A DNA stretch of 64,000 bases, from positions 43,316 through 107,315 of the forward strand of contig JBBHKE010002686.1 of the NCBI GenBank assembly GCA_037447655.1, in the 5' to 3' direction. Below the pieces are notes generated by a model that was given only the letters and a program-made list of their open reading frames with translations, did no database searches and was not told where the DNA came from. Shown in pieces: positions 1-10,796 of this stretch (position 1 is the first letter of the stretch; each line of letters opens with the position of its first letter). This DNA is from Zygnema cylindricum. Its lineage: Eukaryota; Streptophyta; Zygnematophyceae; Zygnematales; Zygnemataceae. Both the position numbers and the translations under genes were made by a program.

Positions 1-341
1 CAGAGGACGAGACAGAGGAATGGACGTACTCTGTCGGTACCGACCGACGTTCAGTAATCACTGATGCTGTTCATACTTCCGACGACCTTCTGGTAATTTC
101 TTCTTTCTGATTTTTTATGGAAAAAGTTGTTATGAGAAATGTAAGACCTGTTAAGCCACTTAAACAATTCGCAAGGTGTTTAGGTTTTCTCACCACCTTC
201 AAATGAACGCTCTCTACTAGTTAGATAGCTCTAAACCTTATTCTTCCCCTTACATTAACCTCTTCCTCAACACTGCCTACGCTTAGTATCAGCCGAGAAT
301 ACCTCCTCCGGCTTTAGATTTCAAGGGTGGCTCCCTTAAAG
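1..341. repeat. Mirror (reversed, non-complemented) copy of 459-799
   Basis: Every base i from 1 to 341 equals base 800-i. I checked this line by line over the whole arm and found no mismatch. The copied stretch (459-799) is ordinary sequence: element B coding (read on minus) followed by the first 130 bases of the 5' LTR of element A. Read forwards, 1-341 matches nothing else in the window. Symmetry stops abruptly at 342/458, and the 117 bases between are normal element B coding. Replication and recombination make direct or reverse-complement repeats, not reversals, so I infer an assembly or file artefact. Any coding or LTR call inside 1-341 should be ignored. Confidence 0.95.
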
Positions 342-669
342 AGGTCCAAACCCCTCACCGAAGAATGACGAATCATCTTCTTCAAACTTACCTCGGATGT
401 ATGACACATTCGATGATGCCATAAGGTAAGATAACCTTTCAACTCCGAAATTTGGTGTGAAATTCCCTCGGTGGGAACTTTAGATTTCGGCCTCCTCCAT
501 AAGAGCCGACTATGATTCGCATCCGTCACAACTCCTTCTCCAATTACATTCCCCTTCTTATTCCAAATCTCGATAGATTGATCATCTCTCGCAAGTAAAC
601 TTCCACCACTCTTTTGGATTTGTGGAACGCTTAACAAATTCACCGAATTGTCCAGAATGTAAAGAGTAT
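342..669 (-). CDS. Element B pol, GAG-pre-integrase segment (partial)
   Basis: Continuation of the B polyprotein beyond the A insertion. The minus-strand frame reads LYILDNSVNLLSVPQIQK and then the GAG-pre-integrase signature LWHHRMCHTSEVSLKKMI, the start of the histidine half of the integrase HHCC zinc site. Element F has the close match LWHHRMCHTSKENLKRMI. The frame runs on into the mirrored block and stops shortly after (near 314), but residues coded left of 342 are not genuine. Joining across A restores phase: the last residues before A are TEYRLQNT and the frame continues with LYIL after the duplicated AGTAT. Confidence 0.8.
665..669. repeat. Target-site duplication of element A (left), AGTAT
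   Basis: AGTAT lies directly before the TG of the 5' LTR and is repeated at 6975-6979 directly after the CA of the 3' LTR. Five bases is the usual length for copia integrases. Confidence 0.9.
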
Positions 670-1634
670 TGTTGAAAAAGGTATTTTTTAGTCTTTCTTC
701 TTTAATGGTCTTCCAGCAGCCTTCATACTTGTCGTAGTCACTAATGACTTGCAGCCAGCCATGGCTGTCTCATGCAGGTAAGGAGACAGAGCAGGAGACA
801 GAGCACAAACTTTAAATTCATGTAAAACTTATGCAGTCCCTAGTAAGACTTGAACCTGGGACCTCTGGATATAGGCCGTACGGCGTAGCCGTTACCCTTA
901 TCCACTAGGTCCTAACGAAACGATATACATATTTGGTTTGGTATTAATTTATAATGTGACACGTCGGCATACTTCACTTAAACATATTACGAGACGAAAC
1001 AAACATGAAACGTGCCAGACCGCACGAAATAAAGTACCGCACGAAACGACATCAAATTTCAACGCACAAAATTGAAAGTCGTTCGCGATCGACGGCTTGC
1101 AGAGGAGCCGGAATTCCGGAATGTTTTTTGGCGGTTTGCTGAGCATATGTCGGCGGGTGACACGTGGCGAAGAATGATTGGACAATGGATATCACGGAGG
1201 GAGCAGCTTCGGTTTAGGAACTGACACGTGTCAGCAGAGCGGCCATGCCGTACTATGGCCGTACAAGAAGTACAGCGGTACCCGTACCTTCTTGTACCTT
1301 ACAGTCATTTGATTGAATAGGTACACTAGTAGTAGGCTTGAAGAGGTAGTTTAGGACTTAGAATATTTTTTTGAATTCAGCCTCTCTCCCAGAGTGCTTC
1401 TGTATTTATGGACCAACTTTGGTCAGCCATAACTTAATGCTCAGGTGAGCAAATTCTGTGATTCTTTTTGCAGCAGACTCACGGGAGTCCAGGCTACACA
1501 AGGGTGTAGTTGGTCAGAGTTTTTGCGTCCCATGGTGGGACTTATTCACTATCAAAGTCAAAAGTGCATATATTATCCTAGAGGCTTCATATAAGCTGGA
1601 CATTCTGTGTACCAATGAAGGTCACAGAATTACA
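670..1634 (+). repeat. 5' LTR of element A
   Basis: Begins TGTTGAAAAAGG and ends ACAGAATTACA. Landmarks: a tRNA-like block (848-913), a hairpin GTACAAGAAG...CTTCTTGTAC followed by an inverted CCAAT box (about 1262-1315), two small hairpins (1476-1509), and an ATG at 1614 that opens the Gag frame. It is 9 bp longer than the 3' LTR because of an extra TATTTATGG near 1402. I count five substitutions in the first 130 bases against the 3' LTR. Confidence 0.93.
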
Positions 1635-2575
1635 GGTTATGGGCCCACCTTCTAGGGTGCCCATTTTCAATGGAACAGGGTTCATTTTTTGGGAAACTAT
1701 GATGAGGGGTGCATTTTTTGAAAAAAGGCTTTGGGGCATTGTGAGTGGTCGTGTGCGTTAGCCATCCGCAAAATTGGAAGTTCCACCAGTGTTTGGAGGA
1801 TCTCGGTTCACAGGAGGATCTACGGGGGTAGAGGTGGTAGAGGATGTTGGAGAACGCATCGTGTCAGACATAAGGAAGGAGAAAGGGAATGAGAAACTCA
1901 CACCGATGCCTACAGGATCGGTTCCGATAGTAGATGTTAAGAAAATGGAGGCTAATGATAGTGAAATCTAGGATTTCAACAATACTGTGGCGACAAACTT
2001 TATTCTCGGGCGTCTCACCCAGGCAGTGGCTACACCTCATCTTCATGTTGACAAGGCAAACGAGTTGTGGGAGGCTCTTGTCAACATTTACAAGAGTGGT
2101 ACAATTCAGCAGCAGAAGTTGGCAGATCAGAAGGTACAAGCATATGTATACAAAGGGGGAAAGATGTTAGATTTTTGTAATGACTTGGCTGGGTTATTTA
2201 TGGAGTTGGAGATTGCAGGGAAAAGGGAGACCGAGAAGGAGAAGGTGAATACTGTTGAGAAAGTAATCCTAAGTTAGTTCAGAAGATAGTGCATTAAAGG
2301 GAGAGAGCGCAGTGGCGTAATGGAGAAGCGCAGTGCAGAAGTGCAAAGTGGAATAACTTTCTTGTTAAATGTTTAAATCTGGTTCGGGAAAGCACAATTG
2401 AGATTCGAAGAGGAGGAAAGAGTGTTCAGGCATTGGCTGCTGGCACTAACTGGGAAGGTAAGGATTCCAAGCAACCTTATGGGAACTTTGGTGGAGGAAG
2501 AAGAGTAACCATGACGGGTCTGGATCTAGGGCTCCGAAGTGGCTTTGCCATTTTTGTAAGAAGCCGGGACACTAC
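1614..2575 (+). pseudogene. Element A gag remnant
   Basis: The frame opens in the LTR (MKVTELQVMGPP) and runs through the primer-binding site into SRVPIFNGTGFIFWE, matching the N-terminus of element D Gag. A TAG near 1759 breaks it. Later pieces correspond to Gag mid-sections: TPHLHVDKANELWEALVNIY at about 2032-2092 and YKGGKMLDFCNDLAGLFME at about 2150-2205. A CCHC zinc knuckle, CHFCKKPGHYMAEC, is at about 2546-2588. Between about 2270 and 2390 alignment to D is lost. Confidence 0.8.
1635..1649 (+). other. Primer-binding site, half-initiator-tRNA type (element A)
   Basis: GGTTATGGGCCCACC follows the LTR with no spacer. GGTTATGGGCCCA is complementary to the anticodon arm of eukaryotic initiator methionine tRNA (TGGGCCCATAACC), the internal primer known from Drosophila copia and yeast Ty5. 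It is not the tRNA 3' end used by most plant copia elements. Confidence 0.75.
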
Positions 2576-3415
2576 ATGGCAGAGTGCACTAAGTTGACGG
2601 AGCTGAGATTGAAGGAGGAATCGATTGGAAAACCAGCCGGAAAGAAAAAGAAGGCGTTCGTTGCAACAGAAGTCGTGGGAGAGGATAGCGATGATGACGA
2701 TGGAGAACTTCTCCTCAACGAGGAGTTGGAGGTGAAAGGTGAGCCTGAGATTCCAAAGAGGCAAAAGTGTGCCTTCGGTGGAGTGAAAGAAGCTCCTGAA
2801 GAAGGATGGATCATTGATTCAGGAGCCTCTATGCATATGTGTAGAGAAAAACCATTGTTTACCAAAATGAGAAAGATCCCTACTGTAGAGATAGAGTATG
2901 GGGATGGGAGAATAGTCACCACTAATTCAGTGGGATCAGTAGATCTGAAGGTCATAGTTGATGGAAAGACATCTATAGTCACTTTCTGTGATGTTCTTTT
3001 TATTCCGGAGCTGAACAAAAATCTTATCTCTACGTCGGTCTTAGATGATAAGGGTTTTGAGACTAGTACTAAGAAAGGAGTCTTTGTTGCTAGCTATGAG
3101 AATGAAGTGTACTTCACAGCTGAAATGTGTAGCCAAGGAATGTTTAGGCTAAATTTGAGTAATGGAAAGACGGGAGTTTACTATGCTGGTGTAAGTGATT
3201 TGATGATGTGGCATAAAAGATTGGGACATGTGCATCTAGATAGGTTGAAGAAAATGAAGAAAACGGGTGTAGTTGAGGGCATACATTTTGGAGATAATGA
3301 GACTTTGGATGATTGTAGTGGGTGTGCTCAAGGAAAGGCCCACAAATTGCCTTTTCCAAAAGCCGCAACATATAAGGGTAAAAAGGTTTTAGATTTGGTT
3401 CACACTGACATATAG
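2576..3415 (+). pseudogene. Element A protease and integrase N-terminus
   Basis: An open stretch of 279 codons. It starts within the zinc knuckle region (MAECTKLTELRLKEE), then an acidic linker, the aspartic protease active site WIIDSGASMHMC (about 2806-2845), and the integrase zinc site MMWHKRLGHVH...CSGCAQGK. It ends at a TAG (3413-3415) that replaces the conserved Trp of HTDIWGPA. The next frame resumes immediately, so a single substitution appears to separate the two halves. Confidence 0.85.
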
Positions 3416-5146
3416 GGACCGGCCAAAGTGCCATCAGTTGGAGGGAAAAGATTTATGCTTACTATCACTGATGATTGGTCTAGATACTCTCGAGTATATT
3501 TCTTGAAAAACAAATCTGAGGCTTCGGCAAATTTTAAGGAATATAAATCATGGAGTGAAAAGCTTCATGAGACACCTATAAAGAGAATAAGAAGTGATAA
3601 TGGGGGGGAATTCACTTCTAATGAGTTCGAGGATTACTTGAAAGAGGAAGGGGTTCAACACCAAAAGACAGTCCCAAAGAACCCGGAACAAAATGGTGTA
3701 GCCGAGAGACTAAATCGGACATTAAGTGATAGTGCCCGTAGCATGTTGACGGATAAAAAGATAAGGAAAAGTTTTTGGGCAGAAGCTATGAATTGTGCTA
3801 ACTATCTCAAAAATAGAGTCCTTACCTCAGCTGTAAAAGGTCAAACACCTTATGAAAGATGGACCGGGAGAAAACCTAACATATCACACTTAAAGGTGTT
3901 TGGAAGTCAAGTGTTCAGTTTAAACACAGAAAAATCTGATTGGAAGTTAGACGCTAGAGGAAAGCCGGGATACTTACTTGGGTATGATGAGAACGTAAAA
4001 GGGTATAGAGTTTATGATCTCGGAAAAGAAGACATAATTCTAGTGAAACACTTGGTAGTTATGGACGAAGGAAAATCCATAGATCCCTTTAAGTACACTA
4101 CACCGGTCAGAATTAGATTTGAATCCGAAAGTGAATTAGATTCAGATTCTACTAACCGAACTCCGGTTCAGCCTGACTTTGCAGAGGAAGAGGAAAAACT
4201 GACCGAGAGTGATCCTCACTTGGAGTCACAACATCCGGTTCAAACCGAGGAAGAAAATGAAGAAAAACTGGAAATGGACGATGAACGTCCGGAGATGGAC
4301 TTCACGGATAGGGGAGAAGGCGAAGTTGTTTGGAGAAACCCGAGATTGCCCTCCATTCCAGCATCAGAGTTTGAAGGAGGAAGGAGAAGCAGCAAGAGAC
4401 TTCAAGAGAGACAAGTGAACAACAAGGTAACTAAGCTGTCACATTTGAGTGAACCTCAGACTTACTCGGATGCAGTTAATAGTCAGGAAGGTGGTAGATG
4501 GGTGACAGCTATTAATGATGAGATGGCTTCCATTATGGAAGCAAACACTTGGGAGTTGGTGGATTGTCCTCCGGATAGAAAACCAATAGGACGCAAGTGG
4601 GTATTTGAGTTGAAGCTCAATCCTGATAACACTATAGAGCGATACAAGGCCAGATTAGTGGCAAAGGGGTTCACACAGAAGGAGGGAATCGATTATGAGG
4701 AGACCTTTGCTCCGGTTGTTAGATTCCCCTCCGTCCGGATTTTACTTAGTCTCGCGGCAGCGGAAGACATGGAAGTGCACCAAATGGACATCAAAATTGC
4801 TTTCTTACATAGAGAATTGGAAGAAGAGATTTTCATGAGACAACAGGAAGGATTTGTGGAGAAAGGAGAAGAAAGCAAGGTATGTAGATTGATAAAGTTC
4901 CTTTATGGACTAAAGCAAGCTCCACGCCAATGGAACAAAAAGTTGGACGAGTTCTTGACAAATTTGGGATATATCCGAATCAGTTCGGATCATTCGATCT
5001 ACTTATTTGAGGATGAGGAAGGTATAATTTTTATTGCCATATATGTTGACGATTTGCTTGTGTTAAGTAAATCAATGGTGAAAATTAATAAATTGAAAAA
5101 GGATCTAAAGAGTAGATTTATTGGGAATTCAAATGGAGAGGGATAG
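3416..5146 (+). pseudogene. Element A integrase core and reverse transcriptase
   Basis: Open for over 570 codons after the TAG. Integrase core: TITDDWSRYSRVYFLKNKSE, then IRSDNGGEFTS (second catalytic Asp) and EQNGVAERLNRTL (catalytic Glu). After an acidic linker, RT begins near 4540 with YKARLVAKGFTQKEGIDYEE, MDIKIAFLHREL and the polymerase box IYVDDLLVL (about 5041-5067). It frameshifts just after RFIGNS, where about 35 bp present in element D is missing. Confidence 0.87.
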
Positions 5147-6005
5147 AGAAAAGAAGATAATTAGACTAACTCAAAAGGAAGCAATTGGGAATATGTTGGA
5201 AAAATTTCAAATGGGTAAAGCAAATAGTTGTACAACTCCAATGGACTTAAAGAAGGGAAGTGAGGGGAGCTCAGAAGAGGGAATCTTGATCTTAGATAAT
5301 GAGTTAGGACTTGAGGAAAGTAAGTTCATGCAAACTATTCCGTACACATAGGTTGTCGGTAGTTTGATCTATTTTATGAATTGTACTCGTCCAGATATAG
5401 CACCAGCTGTGGGGGTATTAAGTCGACGTCTGAATGATCCTAGAAAGAAAGATTGGGAAGCGGCCAAAAGGGTCATGCGGTACTTGATAGGGACAAGAGA
5501 TCTATGGTTGCATTTGGGAGGGGATAATACTGACATCACCACTTGGAGTGATGCCAGTTATGGGGATGCTCGGATGAGGAGGTGTACTTCTGGGTATGTG
5601 TTATATGTTGGGAATGGAGCTTGTTGTTGGAGCAACAAGCAACAAAAGGTGATTGCTCAATCTACCATGGAGGCTGAGTATGTGGCCTCTTGTTCGGCTG
5701 TGAAAGAGTTAATGTGGGTGAAATCTTTGCTTCAAGAATTGGGATATATGAAGAATGGAGTGCAAAAAATATTTTGTGACAATCAAGCTGCGATTGCAAT
5801 TTCAACAAACCCTAAACACCACTTTAAAGCAAAGCATATGGATATTCGTTTGAGCTTTGTTAGAGAAAACGTTGAGAATAAAATAATTAGCTTGGAATAT
5901 AGACCAGATGGAGAGATGGTAGCAGATATGATGACAAAACCGGTTCCTTCTCCCAAATTGATATTTTGTAGGGAGAAATGTGGGCTAAAGCAAAAACTAG
6001 ACTAG
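5121..6005 (+). pseudogene. Element A RT C-terminus and RNase H
   Basis: Two consecutive open pieces. 5121-5351 (MERDREKKIIRLTQKEAIGN) ends at a TAG. 5364-6005 carries MNCTRPDIAPAVGVLSRRLN and RNase H with its catalytic residues in TTWSDASYGDA, STMEAEYVASC and CDNQAAIAIS. The C-terminal stop at 6003 is followed at once by the polypurine tract. Confidence 0.85.
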
Positions 6006-6018
6006 AAAATAAGGGGAG

Positions 6019-6974
6019 TGTTGAAAAAGGTATTTTTTAGTCTTTCTTCTTTAATGGTCTTCCAGCCGCCTTCATACTTCTCGTAGTCACTAATGACTTG
6101 CAGCCTGCCATGGCTGTCTCATGCAAGTAAGGAGACAGAGCAGGAGACAGAGCAGAAACTTTAAATTCATGTAAAACTTATGCAGTCCCTAGTAAGACTT
6201 GAACCTGGGACCTCTGGATATAGGCCGTACGGCATAGCCGTTACCCTTATCCACTAGGTCCTAACGAAACGATATACATATTTGGTTTGGTATTAATTTA
6301 TAATGTGACACGTCGGCATACTTCACTTAAATATATTACGAGACGAAACAAACATGAAACGTGCCAGACCGCACGAAATAAAGTACCGCACGAAACGACA
6401 TCAAATTTCGACGGACGAAATTGAAAGTGGTTCGCGATCGACGGCTTGCGGAGGAGCCGGAATTCCGGAATGTTTTTTGGCGGTTTGCTGAGCATATGTC
6501 GGCGGGTGACACGTGGCGAAGAATGATTGGACAACGGATATCACGGAGGGAGCAGCTTCGGTTCAGGAACTGACACGCGTCAGCGGAGCGGCCATGCCGT
6601 ACTGTGGCCGTACAAGAAGTACAGCGGTACCCGTACCTTCTTGTACCTTACAGTCATTTGATTGGATAGGTACACTAGTAGTAGGCTTAGAGAGGTAGTT
6701 TAGGACTTAGAATATTTTTTTGAATTCAGCCTCTCTCCCAGAGTGCTTCTGACCAACTTTGGTCAGCCATAACTTAATGCTCAGGTGAGCAAATTCTGTG
6801 ATTCTTTTTGCACCGGACTTAGGGGAGTCCAAGCTACACAGGGGTGTAGTCGGTCAGAGCTTTTGCGTCCCAGGGTGGGACTTATTCATTGTCAAAGTCA
6901 AAAGTGCATATATTATCCTAGAGGCTTCACATAAGTTGGAGATTCTGTGTACCAATGGAGGTCACAGAATTACA
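6019..6974 (+). repeat. 3' LTR of element A
   Basis: 956 bp, TG...CA, same landmarks as the 5' copy. It lacks the 9-bp TATTTATGG. Flanked by the polypurine tract on the left and the AGTAT target duplication (6975-6979) on the right. Confidence 0.93.
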
Positions 6975-6979
6975 AGTAT

Positions 6980-8543
6980 TTTGAAGACGATACTCCGTCG
7001 ATCTCTCTTTCCCATCATTATCCCATGAAAGAAGATCAAGCCGAACTGTGCCAACCGTACCAACCGAAATGACATGGCCGTTTGCTACCGTGATAAACTT
7101 TGGAACCGTAAGTTCCCTCATGTCATCAAACAAGGTGGCATCCGTGCAAACATGGTGAGATGCCCCCGTATCAATGATCCACTCTTTCTCTAAATTTCCT
7201 TCACTACTCACCGAATCAAGTGTAAGGTTAAGAACCGGAAAAACATCACCGGTTTCATTACCATAGTCGAAGTAATTTGCATTACCATAACCTCGACCAC
7301 CACCATGGTCTCCTCCTCGACCGCCACCTCGGCCACCTCTATCACCTCCTCTACTTCCTCTTCCACCTCCGGAATCTCGACTCTTCGAATAACATTGAGA
7401 GATCGTATGTCCCCACTTACCACAAAAATGACATTGCTTGTCCTTATCCGGACAAGATGAAGACAAATGTCCAAGCCGGTTACACCGGTAGCATGTCACA
7501 TTGGAAAGATCCGAAGGGACCTTCGGTGGACGACCTTGCTCCCTCTTGTTGCCTCGGCCGCCACCACCACCTCTCAAGCCACCTCCTCTACCACCGGCAT
7601 AGTTAAGATCCGGGGTTTCGGGAGTAGTTGAGTTAAGAACTCTTCCTCCTCCACTTGAAGAAGCCGATGGAGTTCCCTCCGACATTTTGATAAAATTAAC
7701 GGTGAATCGGAAAGTGTTATCCGCCTTCCCTCGTAAAATAGCTTTAAGATGCGAAAGCTTCTCCGGCAAAGCGTTAAGAAAAACGCTTAATTTATCCGCA
7801 TCCAAAATAACTCGACCATTGTTGATTAATTGCTCGAGTATAATATTGAAGCGCTTCACGTCATCATCCATCAATTCATTTGACTTGATTTTAAAATTCA
7901 TAAAGTCCGTATAAACATATTGACCCTTGTTCTCAACGCCTTTCTCATATTGCTCCTCAAGTGCTCGCCAACACTCATGGGCCATACCGTGAGCAAGGAA
8001 ATGATCAAGCACGGAAGAAGTGCAATTCTTCATCAAACCGGTCGTTGCCGCAATATCGTTCAATCTCCATTGAGCACGTGCCTTGCTCTCCGTTGGCATC
8101 TTCTCTTCTCCGTTGACAATCCTCCAAAGCCTCTTGAGAATAAGTTGATTTGAATTTAATTTCTTCCAAACCGCATAATTGGTGCCATTAAAGGCCACGG
8201 ATTTCCCCGACATATTATAATCATCTTCGTTATCCAATGCCTCTTCAAAATCTGAATTTTCCTCTATCTTTGCTTTACCTTTCCTAATTCTCTCTTTTAT
8301 TTCACTCTCATTAGCTCGTCCACTGAATGGATCAGCAGCCTGAAATGAAGCAAATTCTCTTTTCTCACTAGATTGAGTTTGAAACCGTGAATCTACATAT
8401 CTCGTTAATGTATCAAACATCTCCTCAAATTTTCTCTCCGTATTCCGAGTCTCCTCAAATTGGGAACCCGAAAAACTAAACTCTCTTGCTCTCTCCGAAG
8501 TCGACATGGGGGAAGGAGTATTTTTGTTCTTCTTCCTCCCCAT
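6980..8543 (-). CDS. Element B gag-protease polyprotein (5' part)
   Basis: A continuous minus-strand frame, roughly 520 codons from the ATG at 8543 (MGRKKNKNTPSP). Gag core: FNGTNYAVWKKLNSNQLIL and SSVLDHFLAHGMAHECWRAL. Two CCHC knuckles follow, CYRCNRLGHLSSSC and CHFCGKWGHTISQC, then a Gly/Arg-rich stretch (RGGGRGG repeats) and the protease motif EWIIDTGASHHVC (DTG active site). The first in-frame ATG after the primer-binding site was chosen as start. The frame ends because element A was inserted and it resumes on the other side of A. Confidence 0.85.
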
Positions 8544-8570
8544 GCGCTCTCTCTCTATCTCCAAAGCACT

Positions 8571-8585
8571 AGCTTTGATACCAAT
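8571..8585 (-). other. Primer-binding site of element B (3'-end initiator tRNA type)
   Basis: Read on minus: ATTGGTATCAAAGCT, directly after the LTR. This matches the common plant copia site TGGTATCAGAGC (complement of the initiator methionine tRNA 3' end) with one mismatch. Confidence 0.8.
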
Positions 8586-9232
8586 TGTAGGATCTTAAGC
8601 AAAAGAGTTTCACTTAAAATAATTCACAAAACATAAATCATTACACAGCGGAAGCTCATAAAAGACAAGAGGAATATTCAGCCAAAAAGATTTATAAGTG
8701 TTCTTGGCCGAAGCCTCTTTACAACATGTCTCTTCTCTCTTCTCTCTCTTCACTCTTCTCTTTAAACAATCTCTACTCCTATATAAATCCTCTATGATTA
8801 ATTGGTTGATTAATTAATAATCTGCACATGTACACTGTTTTCTATATATACTCGCTACTCTACACTAAAAGATAACAAGATAAGACAAGCAGAACTTAGC
8901 GTAGCGACGAAGTCTGTCCCTAGCTGACTGTGCACTCTTTAATGAAAGTTCCACGAAGGAAGGCGCACACGCTTCTTCCTTCGAAACAACAAACTCCAAA
9001 CGTTGACTTCACACGTGTCACTTCACGAACACACCTGCACGCAAAATGTAACACTTGCGCATGAAACAAACAAGTGACGCGAAACGAAATAGTATGTTTC
9101 GTTCGCGAACATCAAAAGCACCGTCGCGAAACAACGTCGTACTTTTGTATGATGACGCGACAGTTCGCGTCAAACAAATTTAAGTTGGAATGACGCTTCG
9201 CGAAATCTCGCGAAAACGACAATATCCCAACA
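8586..9232 (-). repeat. 5' LTR of element B
   Basis: On minus it starts TGTTGGGATATTG at 9232 and ends CCTACA at 8586, next to the primer-binding site. About 647 bp. The 5' boundary is inferred from TG...CA ends; the second LTR needed to confirm it is outside the window. GATGA at 9233-9237 would be the target duplication. Confidence 0.7.
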
Positions 9233-9800
9233 GATGATACCTTTTTGTTTACAAGTGGACCAATAGACACGTCCAGTACTTGGCAAGTCTCCTCCCGAGG
9301 ACAGTTAAGGAGACTCGCCAGAAACTGGATAGAAAGGGCGTTTGCGTCGAAAAATTCAAAATTGGACGATGAAAGCTTTTGCCAAAAAGCTTGGAGAATC
9401 TTAACGAATCTCAAGTAAATATGTTATATAAAAAAAATACAGTGCAGCTAGGTACGAAAATGAGCAGGACCTGTACCAAAATACACTATTTTCCAGTAAT
9501 GAACCTCACTTTCCTTATGGAGGTTCTCCTGTTCTCCATCAGGCGGTCCCAGTAAACATGTGGAGACGTCTATTTTTGGTGTTTACTGGCACGGCCTTCC
9601 ATCATGTCGTGCCAGTGAACATCGTTTCTCAATTATGATTAGCGCCACGTAGGTTAGTTTTCAGATTCTTTAAATCTAAAAATATTATTCAAACTGAAAA
9701 TATGTACGTAATATTTGTACGAGCCAAGGTAGTTAATGCTTAGTACGAAAATTTTGCGACCAAATTTTTATTTTGAAATTGAAAATCAAAATTTCGAAAC
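9233..9800. other. Intergenic, no gene seen
   Basis: AT-rich sequence with scattered TACG-containing motifs. Two inverted near-repeats occur around 9500-9630 (for example GTCCCAGTAAACATG and GTGCCAGTGAACATC). I see no convincing coding region. Confidence 0.4.
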
Positions 9801-9803
9801 ATA

Positions 9804-10210
9804 ATGGCGAAAGGCGCCGCAAACTTTGAAGGTCAGGGGATGTCAGAAGGAGCGTGCAAGGATATCACAGTGGTGGAAAACACATGGCGTGTACGACGTG
9901 TTCGTTTGTCATCGCCTATTTGTGGTGGATATTTTTTTGACTTTTCACGTATACCAATGGTACGCGACCAGTGTGAAGAAACTCTCCTCGCCGTGGAGAG
10001 TCTCTTCACACTGGAGGATGTGCGCGTTTTCTTTGCGAATCTAAAAAAGTGAAAAATCCAACGGTTGATACTTACGCCTATAATATTGGAGCCATCCAAT
10101 TAACATGTTTCGTCATGTTTCGTCTAATAAAAAGAAAATGGTACAAATCTCTTCAAAATCGTACGGCGTCCAATAAACAACCCCACTTTTCCTCTAACGG
10201 AAGTTCACCC
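9804..10210 (+). mobile_element. Single arm of the inverted-repeat element seen at 32990-33830
   Basis: Shares ordered landmarks with 32990-33400: GGCG.CGCAAACTTTGA, GGCACATGGCG, a TGGATATTTT...CTTTTCCACG stretch, CAACGGTTGATACTTACGC, and finally the terminal motif CCCACTTTTCCTCTAACGG followed by TTCACCCTAAGG (10177-10213). Only one arm is present. Open frames here are short and overlap on both strands, so I do not call a gene. Confidence 0.45.
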
Positions 10211-10796
10211 TAAGGCGAAAAAAATAATGTTTCTAAAAACGTTTACGGGCAGCTTAAGTGATTTTTGGTTTTAATACGTTTCTCAAGTCCCACGTGTAGC
10301 AAAATGAGTGGCCAACTTGATTTCCTGCGGCTTTCCAAATCATAGCGCTCTTCAAATTATTGCAATTCAATTTTTGCGCGTCCTAGCTTTCTAAAAACGC
10401 GCGCTTTTGAAAAAAAAAATAAACACAAAAATGGGATAAGTGGAGCCCGACCCTCATGGGGCTAATGAATCTTGTCCATCAAGTTTTGCATATAATCGTA
10501 CGGACACGTATGAATCTTGTCCATCAAGCTTTGCCGCTAGTCGTACGGACTCGTTTTCTTTAACATTCTATGAGGTCGTGCCATTTAGGTACCACTCATT
10601 CTTTTCTTTTCCTTTTGTTCCACTTAGGCTTTTATTAAGACGTTGAGAATCGTCAAAGATTCTTGAAGCTCGAAATTTGAATCTAATATATATTAAGACG
10701 ACCGAATTTTAAGATTTGTACAATCGTATGAAATTTTAAGATCTGTAAGTGCGTACTTTATCATTGTACAAATTGCATTATTGTGTTTTAAAACTA

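Larger units (their letters stand above)
670..6974 (+). mobile_element. Ty1/copia element A, complete with both LTRs, coding degraded
   Basis: Full-length insertion with two LTRs (965 and 956 bp), AGTAT target duplications, a primer-binding site and a polypurine tract (AAGGGGAG just before 6019). Order is gag, protease, integrase, RT, RNase H, as in copia. It sits inside the protease to integrase stretch of element B in opposite orientation. Coding is interrupted by stops (for example TAG near 1759, 2275 and 3414) and by a roughly 35-bp deletion near 5120 relative to element D, so it is not autonomous. Confidence 0.95.
342..9232 (-). mobile_element. Ty1/copia element B, interrupted by element A
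   Basis: Minus-strand LTR retrotransposon. From its 5' end it has an LTR (8586-9232), a primer-binding site, and an open gag-protease frame (8543-6980). Element A with its 5-bp target duplication follows, and then the B frame resumes from 669 down to 342, where recognisable sequence is lost to the mirrored block. The rest of integrase, RT, RNase H and the 3' LTR are not in the window. No stop is visible in the retained coding, so B was probably intact when A inserted. Its proteins resemble those of element F more than those of A, C, D and E. Confidence 0.85.

Noticed and set aside
1-341. Minus-strand LTR-like or coding sequence at the left edge
   Set aside because: It is a letter reversal of 459-799, so any resemblance to LTR or protein is not genuine homology.
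848-913. A true tRNA gene on the minus strand
   Set aside because: Box-like motifs are present but acceptor and T-arm pairing do not hold; the block is part of the LTR.
9833-10099. Overlapping open frames of 70-90 codons on both strands
   Set aside because: Mutually overlapping, no domain, and the stretch aligns to a non-coding arm at 32990-33400.
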